Shown: piece by piece, positions 1-11,540 of the stretch | Numbering within the stretch: the stretch's first letter is position 1 | Layout: each line of letters opens with the position of its first letter | Origin: Nemania diffusa | Taxonomy: Eukaryota > Ascomycota > Sordariomycetes > Xylariales > Xylariaceae | Length of the DNA: 64,000 nt | Direction: 5' to 3' | Assembly (NCBI GenBank): GCA_038501195.1 | Contig: JBBPUQ010000008.1 | Span: 3,544,501-3,608,500, forward strand | The notes under the pieces: generated by a model | What the model was told of the DNA's origin: nothing | Databases searched by the model: none | What the model saw: only the letters and a program-made list of their open reading frames with translations | Made by a program: the position numbers and the translations under genes

Positions 1-2797
1 ATTTTAATTAATATAAGCTTTTTTTTTATATTTAATTAAACTTTTTATTAATTTTATTAATTTTTAAAACTAAATTAGTTAATAATATTTTAAAAATTGA
101 TAAAAATATAATTTTATTTTTTAATATATATATTATTATAAACTTTTAAAAAGTTTTTTTTAAAAAAGTTATTCATTTAAATAAAGCTATAATTTTTTAT
201 TTGTTTTTTTTTTTTTATATATATTTTTATACTTTTTAAAAGTTTTAAAAAAATATTAATAATAATATTTTTTAAACTTAAATAATATATAATTATAAAA
301 TAATAATAATTTATAAATTTTGTTTATTTTATTTATTAAAAATTTAATACTTTTTTTATATTAAAATATTTTAAAACTATATAATTTATTAAAACTACAA
401 AAAAGTATTATATATTAATAAACTTTGTTTTTTAATATAATATTTTTTTTATAATTATTAATATTTTTTTATTATATATTTTATAATGAAATTTTATATT
501 AGAAAATATTTTTTAAAAAAAAGCTATTAATTTTTATAAATTTTTTAAATTATTTTTTTAAAATAATATATTTAATATTATAAAAAAAGTAATACAAAAT
601 AAATATATTTATTAAAACTATTTATAAAGTTTTAAATATTTTTTAATATTTTAAAATTTATTAAAATATTATATTAATATATATAAAATTAATAAATAAT
701 TTTATAATTTAATTATATTTTTTTATAAATTTTTTATTAAAATTACAAAAATTTAAAAATAATTATATTTTTTTAAAATGTACTTTTTTTTTTTATTATA
801 AAATAAATTTTAATAATATATAATTTTTATTTTATATATTTTTATAATAAAATTTAAAAACTTAGTTTTTATTATATAAAACTTTTATTTTTTGAAATTA
901 GTTTATAATTTAGCTTTTTTTAAACAAACTAATATTTTATTAATATAATATTTATATTTTAATTTATTATTAAAATAAATCAATATGTTATTAATATATA
1001 TTATATAAAAAACATTTAAATAATTTTTTAATATATTGTTTATATAATATTAAAATATTATAAATTTATTTATTAATTTAAACAAAAATATTTTAAATTA
1101 ATAAGCTTTATATTTTATTTAAAAAGTTAATAATAATTTTTTTTTTTAAACATTTAAATATAATAAAAAGTTTATTAAATATTTATTTTTATATAAACTT
1201 TAGTTTAAAATATTTTAATTAAAGTTTTATTAATTAAAAATAAATAATATTTATTGTTTTAAATAATCAATTTTAATTTTTTATAGTTTATATATAGCTA
1301 TAAAAAAAATTTTTTTTTTTTTAATAAATAAAACTAGTATTATTTATAGTACTATTATTAATTTAATAAAATTTTTTATTAAATTATTATTAATATATTT
1401 TTAATATATTTTTATTTTTTTAATAATATTTTATATAATATATTATATTTTAAAAAAGCTTTAAAAAATTTATTAATAATAATTTAATAATTAATATTTA
1501 AATAATATAAAAAAAAATTATTTAAAACTACTTTATTAAATATATTGAAATATTTATAATGTTTTTTAAATATTATATATAATATTATTTTTATTAACTT
1601 TTTTTTATTTTTTATTAATTTTTTATATTTTTTTTAAAAAATTATCTAATTTAATTTATATAATAAAATTATATTATATAAAATAATATCTTTTTATTTT
1701 ATTATTATATTAAATTTTATAATATTAATAATATTTATTTAAATTAATTAATATTTATTTTATTTAATTATATTTTTTTATAATTAATATAAATTATATT
1801 AATTATATTTTATTTTTACTTTATAGTTTTTATATTTCTTTTTTATAAAAAAAATATAAAAATTTAAGTTATTTTTATAAACTTTTTTTTATAATATATA
1901 CTTTATATATTATATTTTTTATTGTAAATAATTTTTGTTTGTATTAAAACTAATTTATAAAAGCTATAAAATTAAAATAAATAATTAAAAAATAATTAAA
2001 AACTTTTTTTTTATATAACTTTTGTTTATTTCTTTTAGTATTTAAATTTATTAATATAAAAGCTAACTTTTTTAAGTTTAATTTTTATATTTTTTTTAAT
2101 TTTTTTTTTTTTTAATATATTTAATTTATATATTTATTTCTTTTTTTTTTATTTTTTATATTTATTAATTTTTATTAATAATTTATATTTTATTAATAAT
2201 TAAAATTAATAATTAAATCTTTTATATTATTTATTAAAAATTTAAAAGTTTAATATTTTAATTTTTAATTATTAAAAAACAGCAGGTTTTTTTTTTTTAC
2301 TATTAATTAAAATATTATAATAATTTAAATATTTTTTTTTTATAATAATATTATATTTTATATTTATTATTAATAAAAATATTTTTAAAATTGTTTTGTT
2401 TTATATATAAAAATATACTTTTAAAATAATATCAATAGTTTATATAGCTTTTTTATTATAATTTATTACTTAAAATAATATAAATTTTATAATTGTTTTA
2501 AGTTTTAAATATTTTAAAATTTTTATAACAAAATTTAATTTAATTAATAAATATATATTTGCTTTTATATTAATTAATACTTTTATTAATAAAATAAATC
2601 TATTATTTATTATTATATAATTTATAAAAAAAAAAGTTTTTTTTTAATAATTTTTATAAAAAATCAAATAGTATTTTTTTATATTTATTTATATTTAATA
2701 TTAATATATAAATCTATTTAAAATAAAAGTTTAATTATTTTAAATAATATTTTTTAGCTTTTTTTAATACAATTTATATTTGTTTAAATTTTATAGT
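1..2797. other. RIP-eroded AT-rich tract, unassigned
   Basis: Almost pure A and T with scattered GCT, ACT and AGT triplets, the residue left when C in CpA, CpG and CpC has become T on both strands. No open frame of useful length and no conserved motif was found. I compared it by eye with the repeat families of this window and found no convincing match. It is probably an eroded transposon; it could also hold the missing 5' part of element E1, but I could not show this. Confidence 0.6.
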
Positions 2798-2815
2798 TTA
2801 AATAATACAAACAGG

Positions 2816-2823
2816 TATAAAAG
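2816..2823 (+). promoter_or_regulatory. TATA-like box of LTR A
   Basis: TATAAAAG lies 14 bases inside the LTR and is kept in most eroded copies of the family, so it belongs to the ancestral LTR. Its role as a polymerase II promoter element is inferred from its position in an LTR. Confidence 0.45.
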
Positions 2824-3014
2824 TTTTAAAAAATAAGTCTTTTATAACTACTTTGTATATATCTCAAACACTAGGCCTACTTAGGACTAGCCCACATCGG
2901 TAAATTAAATAAGTGTGAGGAGCTTTTAGGTTTTCTCCTTTGACCTAACTTTGCAGATCTACTCCTTCTAATCTACATTATACTTTTACAGACTCAAATA
3001 CAAGCACTACCCAT

Positions 3015-3020
3015 AATAAA
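3015..3020 (+). promoter_or_regulatory. AATAAA polyadenylation-type signal in LTR A
   Basis: AATAAA lies 8 bp from the LTR end and is conserved in the other copies as TAATAAA. A polyadenylation role is inferred; in DNA this rich in A and T the motif alone is weak evidence. Confidence 0.35.
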
Positions 3021-3033
3021 GCTTATTATTAAA

Positions 3034-5275
3034 CAAAAATAATATTAACATAAATTATATTAAATTATTTAAAATTAAATTTATAAACATATTTATTATT
3101 TTTATATTTTTAATTATAATATATAAAATATTAACTTTATAAAATTAAAACTTTTGTTTAATTAAATAAAACTTTAATATAAATGTAATAATTATTTAAA
3201 ACTATATTTAAAATATAAATATTTAAATATTTAGTATTATTTTTTTAATATAAATTTAATTTTGTAGATTTTTTTTTTTTTTTTAAATTTTCGATTTTTT
3301 TTTATTTAATTATTTTTAAAAAGTTTTTTTTTTATTATACTTTTTAAACAATAAAATTTTTATACTATTAATAATTATATATTTAAATATAATTATAAAA
3401 ATTAGCAAATATTATTTAATTGTTATATAGTTTTTTAATATATAGTTTATTAATTTATTTTAATAATTTATTATATAGTTTTTTTTAAAAATTTATAAAA
3501 TTAATTTAAACTATTTTAATTTATTTAATAAACTTTATATTAAATTATATAAATTTATTAAAATTTTATATTTTAAAAGTTTAATATTTAATTGATATTT
3601 TTTTATATTTATTAAAATTATAATAATAAATAAATAAATAGTTTAAAACTTTTATGTTTATTTTTAAAATAAGCTTTTTTTTATAATTATTTATAATAAA
3701 TATTATAATATTTTTAAAAATAAAACTTTTTATTTAACTAGTAATATAATCGATTTTTTTTAAATTTTAATTATAATAGTTAATATTTTTAATTAGTTTA
3801 TTTTTTAATAATATAAATTAATATTTAAACTAAATTTTAGTTTTATTTTTAACTAGTTTATTATTAATAAATATAAATAAATCAGCTATTTTAATTAATA
3901 ATTTAGTTTTTTTTTTAATAATTATAAAAGCTTTATTAGTAATTTTAAATTTTAAAATGTTTTTTTATTTTCATTTTTATTATTAAATTATTTTAATAAA
4001 AACTAAATTATTAATAAGAGCTATTAATATAAGCTTTAATATTATAGTTGTTATAAATATAATTTAGTTTTAAAAAACTTTAATTTAACTTTTTAAATTT
4101 ATAATTTTTTTTTTATAAATATTTATAGCTTTATAAAATATAATATTTTAAAAGTTAATTTTTTAATGAATTATATTTGCTTTTTATTATTTAGTTTTTT
4201 TTTTTTAATTTAATTATTTAAATATATAAAAAATAAATATTTTATTTAAAAAAGTTTTTTATATTTTTTAGCTTTTTTATAGTTTTTTAAATAGCATTTA
4301 ATTACAAAGTTTAATATTTAAACTTTTAATATATTGCTTTATTATAAATATTTATTATTATTTAAAATTGTTTAAAAGTTATTAATTTATTATATTTAAA
4401 TTATACTTTTTTTTTATTTTTAATAAAAAAAACAAAAATAATTTAAAAAGTTTTATTTTAAATAATAAAATATTTAATATTAATTATTATTTTTTTAATT
4501 ATGTTATTATATATAGTTTTATTAATAACTATATATTACTATTGTTTATTATATTTTTTAAAGTTTTTATAAATAAACTTAAACTTTTTATAAATATTAA
4601 AAATAAAAAGTTTTTTATTATTAAAAGTATTATAATAAAACTTATTATTATTATTTATAATATATTTTATAATATAAATATATTTTATAATATAAATATA
4701 TTTTATATAATTTTTAAACAAGCTTTAAAAATTTTAAAATTATTAATATAGCTTAATTTATTTATAGTTTATTTATATTTAAAAAATAAACTTTATTAAT
4801 TTACTTTTAATAAATTGGATTTATTATTCAGCTTTTTTATAATTAGTAATAAATATGCTATTATTAAAAGTCAGTTATATTATTTTAATATATTAAAATT
4901 AATTAATTTGTTTAAAAGATTTTTAAAATTTATTGTTTTTTTAAATAGTTAAAATAAACTTTAGTTTTGTAATAAATGCAATATTAGCAATAAGTTTAAA
5001 AATCGAATAATATTATATATTTTTAAAAAAAAACTAAAGTTAAAAAAACTAAAAAACAAACTTAACTTTTTTAATTAAATTAATATATTTATATAAATGC
5101 TTTTTTATTTACTACTTTTACTTTTTTATATTTATTATTTTATTTAACTTTTAATAAGTTTATTATTTTTAATAAATAATAAAATCTATTTAAGTATTTT
5201 AAATATTTATTAGTTATATTATATATATTAACTATTTTTAAAATTTATTTATTTAAATATAAATATAATTTATAA
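3034..5275. other. RIP-eroded AT-rich tract, unassigned
   Basis: AT-rich sequence between the solo LTR and the recognisable part of E1. On the minus strand around 4180-4440 a frame interrupted only by TAA reads as a Lys/Asn/Gln-rich polypeptide, which suggests the remnant of a transposon gene on that strand. I could not assign it. The overlapping frames of 60-69 codons at 4539-4751 on both strands consist of Asn, Ile, Lys, Phe and Tyr only and are low-complexity noise. Confidence 0.5.
4665..4710. repeat. 18-bp tandem repeat
   Basis: Two perfect copies of TTTTATAATATAAATATA (4665-4682, 4683-4700) followed by a partial third unit. It is a short local duplication in AT-rich DNA with no sign of function. 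Confidence 0.7.
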
Positions 5276-5582
5276 CAATATTATAAATATAGTTTATTTA
5301 TTAAAATTAAAATTAATATTTTTAATAATATAGTTATAAATATTTTATTTTAAAAATATAAAAATAACTAATATTTAATTATATATTATTTTAAAACTTT
5401 ATATAATATTAAATTAAAATATAAAACTTTTAATAAAAAAATGTTTATAATATTTTTAACTGTTAAAAAATAGCAAATTAAATTAATTAATAATTATATT
5501 AAATTATTTTTAATAATAATTAATTATTAAACTTTAAAACATTTTAATTAAAAATAATACTTAAATTTATAACAAATAAAAT

Positions 5583-5700
5583 AAATAAAGTTATTTATAA
5601 AATATAATTTTTATATTATTTATTACTTTAAAAAAAATATATTAATTAATATTTTAATAAAAAAATATAAAAACTTTATTATATATATAAAAAAAAAAAA
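5583..5700 (+). pseudogene. RNase H-domain remnant of E1 pol
   Basis: One plus-strand frame matches, codon for codon, the eroded RNase H C-terminal region of E2 (minus strand, about 59765-59640). Stops in the frame are TAA, as expected when CAA codons lose their C. Downstream Lys runs correspond to Glu or Lys codons changed by G-to-A. It is not functional. The assignment rests on the E2 match and on the position between RT and integrase in gypsy polyproteins. Confidence 0.5.
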
Positions 5701-7499
5701 ACATAAAAATATTTAATGATTTTTTAATTAATAAATAATATATTAAATTGAATTATTTATTATAAAGTTATAAAAAAACATAAAAACTTTGTTAAAATTT
5801 TAATTAATTATAAAAATATTTTAAAAAAATAAAAAAAACTTTAATATAAATATTTATTATAAAAAGATTTTTTTTAATAATAATAACTTATAATAATTAA
5901 TTAATAATTTAATAATTTATAATAAAAAAATTATAATTTTTTACTTTTTATATTTATATATATAATTTATTTAAAAAATATATAAACTTTTTATAAAATG
6001 TTATTAATAACTTAAATTTAAAAAAAACTATAATATATATATTTTTAATTATATTAAATATTATTTTATAAAAGTTTTATATTTAAAAATAATTAATTAT
6101 AAATTTTAAACAAATATTTAAAAATAAATATAGTTATAATAATATATTAATTATAATAAATTAAATAAAAAAAAAGCTTAAATTATATTATATATTATAT
6201 AAACAACTTTAAAAAATATTATATAAATATATTATGAAAGTTTTTTTTTAAAGTTTTAAAATGTTAATTATATTAATTTTTAATAAAAAGTTTTAATTTA
6301 TATTTACTTTTATAAATAAATTATATAAAATTATAAAAGTTTAATATATTTTAATATTTATTAATTATTATAAAACTATAAAATAAATTAAAATTATAAA
6401 TAAATGTTTAAATTAATAATTTTATATTTATATTAATTATTATTAAAATAATTGATTTAAATAAATTTTAACTATAAATTATATATAAACATTATTATTT
6501 TATAAGTTTATTAAATTATTTTTTTATAAAATTAAAATTAGGTTTTAAATATTATTTTATTTTAATTAAACAAATTATATAGTTTAAAAAAAACTAAAAA
6601 ATCTATTAATAATTAAAGAAATATTATAATTTAAAATTTAAAACAAATATAAAAAATTATATAATTTATAAACTTTGTTAAAAAAAAATTAAAACATATA
6701 TAATATTATATAATTATATAAACTAATAAAAAATATTAAAACTTTAACTTTAATATAAACAACTATATATTTATATTAAAAAAATAGTAATTTTAAATAA
6801 TTAATAAATTTTTAAATATATTTAATTATTTAATAATATAGCAAATATATAAAATTTTAAAAAATAATAATAATATATTTATATTATAAATTTTTTTATT
6901 TTAAAAAGTTATAAACTAATATTATATTAATTAATTATAAAAATATTTTAACAATTTATTCATAAATTAAAAAAACAATAATTTTAAAAACAAAATATTT
7001 AAATTTAAAAATAAAAAGAAATTTAAAATAAAAAAAATATATATAATATATTTATATTATTAAAAATTATAATATTAAATTAATTACAAAAGTTAAAACA
7101 TTAATAATAAATAATATTATATTAAAATTTTTTTAAAATAACTTTATACTATTAAAATAATTTTATAATAATAATTTAAATATAATAAAACTGCTATTAA
7201 AGCTAAAAAATTCGCGATAAACAACTTAAAACGATATAGTTAAAAAATTTTATAAAAATAACAATTTATTAATTTTACAAAAAAAAAAAGCATATAAAAA
7301 ATATGCTAAAAATGCAATATTAATAAAAAACAACAATATTAATATATAAAAAAATTATATTATAACTTAAAAAAAAAGCTTAATAATTAATAATATAATA
7401 AATATTTAAAGCGATTTTTTTTATTAAAAAACAATTAATTAAAGTTTGTATATTTAATTTTTATAATTTATAAACAAGCTATTGTTTGTAAAAAAAAAG

Positions 7500-7734
7500 T
7501 AGTTATAAATTAATTAATATTAATTTAACTATTTAAATAAATTAAATAGTTTTATTATATAACTTAATAAATAACTTTATTTATTGCTGCTTTAAACTGT
7601 TATATATATATATATATAAGTAATTTATTTTTAAAAAAATTTTTAGCTTTTTTTTATTTATTTTTATTTGTAGATTTTTTATATAATATAGTTTTATTTA
7701 TTTAAAGCTTTGTTTTTTTTATAAACTTTATACA
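7500..7734 (+). repeat. 3' LTR of E1
   Basis: It matches the LTR at 57465-57698 in reverse complement, over the full length. A run AAAAAAAAG just upstream (7491-7499) is a good polypurine tract, also present at the same place in E2, which sets the left edge at 7500. The right edge ends in TACA at 7734. An alternative inner edge at 7469 would give TG...CA-like ends but would put the polypurine tract inside the LTR. Confidence 0.7.
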
Positions 7735-7848
7735 ACAATTAATAAATGTTTAATTTAAATATATAATTTTTATTTATTTTATATATTTTATATTTAATAA
7801 ATAAACTATTTTAATTATATATTTAATATAAAACTATTAATATAATAT

Positions 7849-8074
7849 TAATATAGTTTATTATAAATAATGTTTAAATTTAAAAATATAAAAATATAAT
7901 ATAAATTAAAAAAAGTAAAGTTATAAAGTTAAATTAAAAAACAAAATATAAAAGCTTTTTTATTTATTTAATTTACTAATATAAACTAATTTTAAATAAA
8001 CATAATATTAAAAATATATATAAAGTAGTTATAAAAGATTTATTTTTCAAAACTTTTTATATTTATTTATATTA
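7849..8074 (-). repeat. Solo LTR of family A in D1 (first)
   Basis: A heavily eroded 226-bp family A LTR in minus orientation, flanked by AATAT on both sides (7844-7848 and 8075-8079). The sister repeat D2 has the empty site with a single AATAT at 11645-11649 and the same flanks, which proves the insertion and its 5-bp target duplication. Confidence 0.9.
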
Positions 8075-9148
8075 AATATATTATTTATATTTTTAAAAAA
8101 AACATTATTATTTAAAATTTTAAAATTAAATTTAAAAATTAATTAATTATAGCTTTAATTATTATTTTATTTATTATTTTATTATTTATAAAATTTATTA
8201 ATAATAAAAACAAATTTTATAAGCTAATTTTATATTAACAATTAAAAATAACAAATTAAAACAATAATAATAATTTTAATTAAAAAAAAAAGTTTATTGT
8301 TAAATAAAATATAATTGTTATATAAAAAATTTAAATTAACTTTTTTTTATTAATAAATAAATATATTTTAAAAACGATTTAACTATATTATATTTTTAAA
8401 ATATAAATATAAAAAACAATATTTTTAAAAAAATTATAAATATAGTTTTTTAATTTGATAATATAGCTATATAATTTATATTTAAAAAACTTTTAACTAA
8501 ATTTAATAATTAATATATAGTTTATTAAAATAAAACTAAAGTAAAAATTAAATATTTTAAAAAGTTAATTAATAATAAAAATAAATTTAATATTTAAGTT
8601 TATAAATTTATTAATAAATTTAAAAAAATAAAACTATTTTTTATAATAAATAAAAATTTATTATTAATTTAATATTTAATTGTTTAATAATATAGTTAAA
8701 ATAATTTAAGTATTAATTATTATTTATTATAATTTAAATTAAACTATAATAATTTAATAATTTTTTATTAAATATTATTATAAACTATTTAAATAAATAA
8801 ATATTTATTAGTTTATTTTATAATTTAATAGTTTTGTTTAAAAAGTAAAAGTATTTAAATTAAAATAAATTTAGTTTTTATAAAAATATTTAAATATTAA
8901 TTTTAAAAACGAAGTTTTTAATATTAATAATAATTTATATTTTATATATAAAAAGTTTTATAATAAAATTATTAAAGCTATTTATAATTATTAATAATTA
9001 TTTAAATAAAGGTAAAAAAATAAAGTTTTAAATATAGCTAATTTTTAAAAACGCTTTTATTTTAATAACAAGTTTAACAAAATTAACAAAAATTAAAGTT
9101 TTTTAATATAATAAATAAAAAAAGTTAAATAATAATTAAAAAAAATAT

Positions 9149-9374
9149 TAATAAAGTTTATTATAAATAGTACTTATATTTAAGTTTGTAAAAATATAAT
9201 ATAAATTAAACAAAGTAAATTTACAAAGTTAAATTAAAAAAAAAGATTTAAAAGCTTCTCTCACTTATTTAATCTACTAATGTGAGATAGTTTAAAATAA
9301 AACTAGTGTTAAAAATATATATAAAATAGTCTTAAAAAACCTATTCTTTAAAACCTCTATATTTGTTTATATTA
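9149..9374 (-). repeat. Solo LTR of family A in D1 (second), partly preserved
   Basis: A 226-bp family A LTR in minus orientation with AATAT duplicated at 9144-9148 and 9375-9379. The empty site is at 12787-12791 in D2. It keeps more C and G than the neighbouring copy, for example CTTCTCTCACTTATTTAATC and AATGTGAGATAG, so it is intermediate between the intact copy at 2803 and the fully eroded ones. Confidence 0.9.
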
Positions 9375-11190
9375 AATATATAGTAAAATAATTATATTTA
9401 GTTTAATTATAAAAGAAATTTTATATATAATTAAATAATGTTTTAAAAAAATAATATATCAATTATTTAAAAAATAAAAAACTATAATAAATTAAAGTTT
9501 AATAAATTTTTTAGTTTTAAAAACTTAAAAAATAAATAAAATTTATCAAAGTTATTATATTAATTTAAATATTTTAAACAATTTTATTAAATGGTTTTTT
9601 TAAATAATATAAATATAAATTAATAAAGTTAATATTATAATAATTATTTTATATAATATTAATATATAAATTAATTTATTAATTAATTAATAATTAGTTT
9701 AAAAAATTAAATAATAATTTAAAGTTAAAATTATAAAGTTAAAAAAACTAATATTATAAATTAATTATTATAATAAAATAATTAATAAAATAAACTAAAT
9801 ATTAAAAGTTATTTTAAAACTTAATAAATATTGTTTTTTTAATTAAAAGTTTAAAGTTATTAATATTAGTTATAAAAACAAAACATTTAAATAAATTATT
9901 AATAAAAATAATATATTTAATTTAATTATATTTTTGCTTTTTTATAATTTTGTTTTATAATTATTATTTTATTAAAAATTAAAATTAAAAAAGTAATAAC
10001 TTAAAAATTTAATAAAATATAAATTAATATAATAAAATAATTAAAAAATAATATTATATTTTATAATAAAATAAAATAAATTAAAAAATAAAATTTAAAT
10101 TAAAAAGAAATAATTTTAAATATTATTAAAAAATATTATAAAATTATTAATATATTAATTAATAATTTAATTTAAAATTATAATATTTAATTTATTAATA
10201 TAAAAATTATAACTTAATTAAAATAAAACTATAAAAATAATTTAAATTAAACTTATTAAAAAATTTTAATATATTATAAAAATATTTAATATTAATTAAA
10301 TAATTAATATTAATGTTTTATATAAAAAACAATAAAAAATTTTTAATAATAAATTAATATTATTTTTATTTAATAAAAACTTAAAATATATTAAATTAAT
10401 AAAATAGTTAATATTTAAAACATTAACTTATTTAAATAAATTTTTTTTTAAAATTGAATTATTTTAAATGTTATTATTTTAATTTAATTATAATAAATTT
10501 TAAAATAATAGTTTTTTATATTATTATATATTAATTTAATATTTTTTTTTTAAAAAAAAAAAAAAGTAAAATTAAAATTTATTAAATTAAATATAAACTT
10601 AAATATAATATTAGTTTTATATATATTTAAATTTTATTTAATAAATAAAAAAACTAGTTTTTTAAAAATTAAATTGTTTAAATTTTTAATTTAAAAAATA
10701 TATTATTTAATTGTTATAAATTAAAAATATATTTAAATTTTAATATTATTAAAGTTTTTAATTATTTATTATTAATAATTAAATTTTATTTATTAATAAT
10801 ATTTTAAATTATATTAAAGTTTTTTTATTTTATAATATTATTATTTAGTTTAAATATAAAACTTATATAATAATAAAATTTTATTAATATATAATTTTAT
10901 AATTTATTTAATTAATTTATTTAATAAGTTTATTAATATATATATTAATAATGTTTTTATTTATTTTTAATTTTTTTAAAAATATAAAAAATAATATAAA
11001 AAAATAATATATTGTTTATATAAAACGAACTTTTCAAAAGAATTTTGTAAAAAAATTTTTAAAATTATTGCTATTAATTATTAAAATATAATTTTAAAAA
11101 ATAAATAAAAAATCAAAATAAATTTAAAATAAATTAAAACAATTTTAATTTAACAATTTAAAAATTATAATATTAATTAAATCATTTTTA

Positions 11191-11540
11191 AAACTATAAT
11201 AATTTATATAAATTATTAACTTTTATAGTTATTTTATTAATTATAAATTAAAACTTATATACTTTGTTGTAATATAATTTTGCAATTTTTATTAATTTAT
11301 AAAAACTACAATTTTTAAAATAATTTATTTTATAAAACTTATTTTAAAAAAAATTCAACTAAACTTTATAAATTTATTCGTAATTTTATTTATAGTTTTA
11401 TATATTTATACATTTTATATAATATATATATATAATTTAGCTTTTTTTTTTTTTTTTTTTAAGTTTTTATTTAATAAAATTATTTAATTAGTTTTATATT
11501 TTTTATAATTATAATATTATTTTAAAATTATTTTTTATTT
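11191..11540. other. AT-rich spacer between D1 and D2
   Basis: About 350 bp with no clear match elsewhere in the window, ending in a T-rich run at about 11440-11460. It has somewhat more C and G (TTTGTTGT, TTTTGCAA, TATTCGTAA) than D2. I see no gene or motif. Confidence 0.5.

Larger units (their letters stand above)
2803..3028 (+). repeat. Solo LTR of family A, barely mutated
   Basis: A 226-bp solo LTR flanked by a perfect 5-bp target duplication TTAAA (2798-2802 and 3029-3033). It begins TAATACAAACAGG and ends GCTTATTA. The middle (about 2868-3012) keeps normal base composition, with CTAGGCCTACTTAGGACTAG and similar stretches. The same sequence recurs, heavily C-to-T and G-to-A changed, at 7849, 9149, 14829, 34837, 41922 and 50112. 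This copy therefore serves as the unmutated reference for the family. It has a TATA-like box near the start and AATAAA near the end, as expected of an LTR promoter and polyadenylation region. No internal region is attached, so the element body was lost by LTR-LTR recombination. Confidence 0.9.
5275..7734 (+). mobile_element. E1, 5'-truncated Ty3/gypsy element
   Basis: The reverse complement of this stretch aligns with 57465 to about 60050 of element E2, including the LTR. Coding sense is plus. From about 5583 a frame with only TAA stops matches the eroded RNase H end of E2 (a KYNFYIIYY-like string). At 7275-7370 a Lys/Ala/Tyr-rich segment matches the C-terminal end of the E polyprotein. Homology to E2 stops near 5275, before the reverse transcriptase, so the gag and RT part is missing or was displaced by other DNA. 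The right border abuts repeat D1. The opposite LTR was not found, so a target duplication cannot be tested. Confidence 0.75.
7740..11190 (+). mobile_element. D1, eroded repeat D carrying two solo LTRs
   Basis: A direct repeat of 11541-14690 (D2), with matching sequence all along apart from two 226-bp LTR insertions plus their target duplications. A plus-strand frame from 8412 to about 8710 is broken only by TAA and reads as a Lys/Phe/Asn-rich polypeptide of the kind seen in eroded gag genes, so plus is the likely coding strand. I recognise no polymerase motif, no terminal repeat and no class. The left edge touches the LTR of E1, whose insertion may have cut D1. Confidence 0.7.

Noticed and set aside
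2803..3028. A tRNA or other small RNA gene, because of its normal composition
   Set aside because: Six sibling copies, TATA and AATAAA placement and the 5-bp target duplication identify an LTR; no cloverleaf or A/B box pair was seen.
4539..4751. Overlapping reading frames of 60 (minus) and 69 (plus) codons
   Set aside because: Both consist of Asn, Ile, Lys, Phe and Tyr codons, lie on top of each other and overlap an 18-bp tandem repeat; no neighbour, motif or codon pattern supports a gene.
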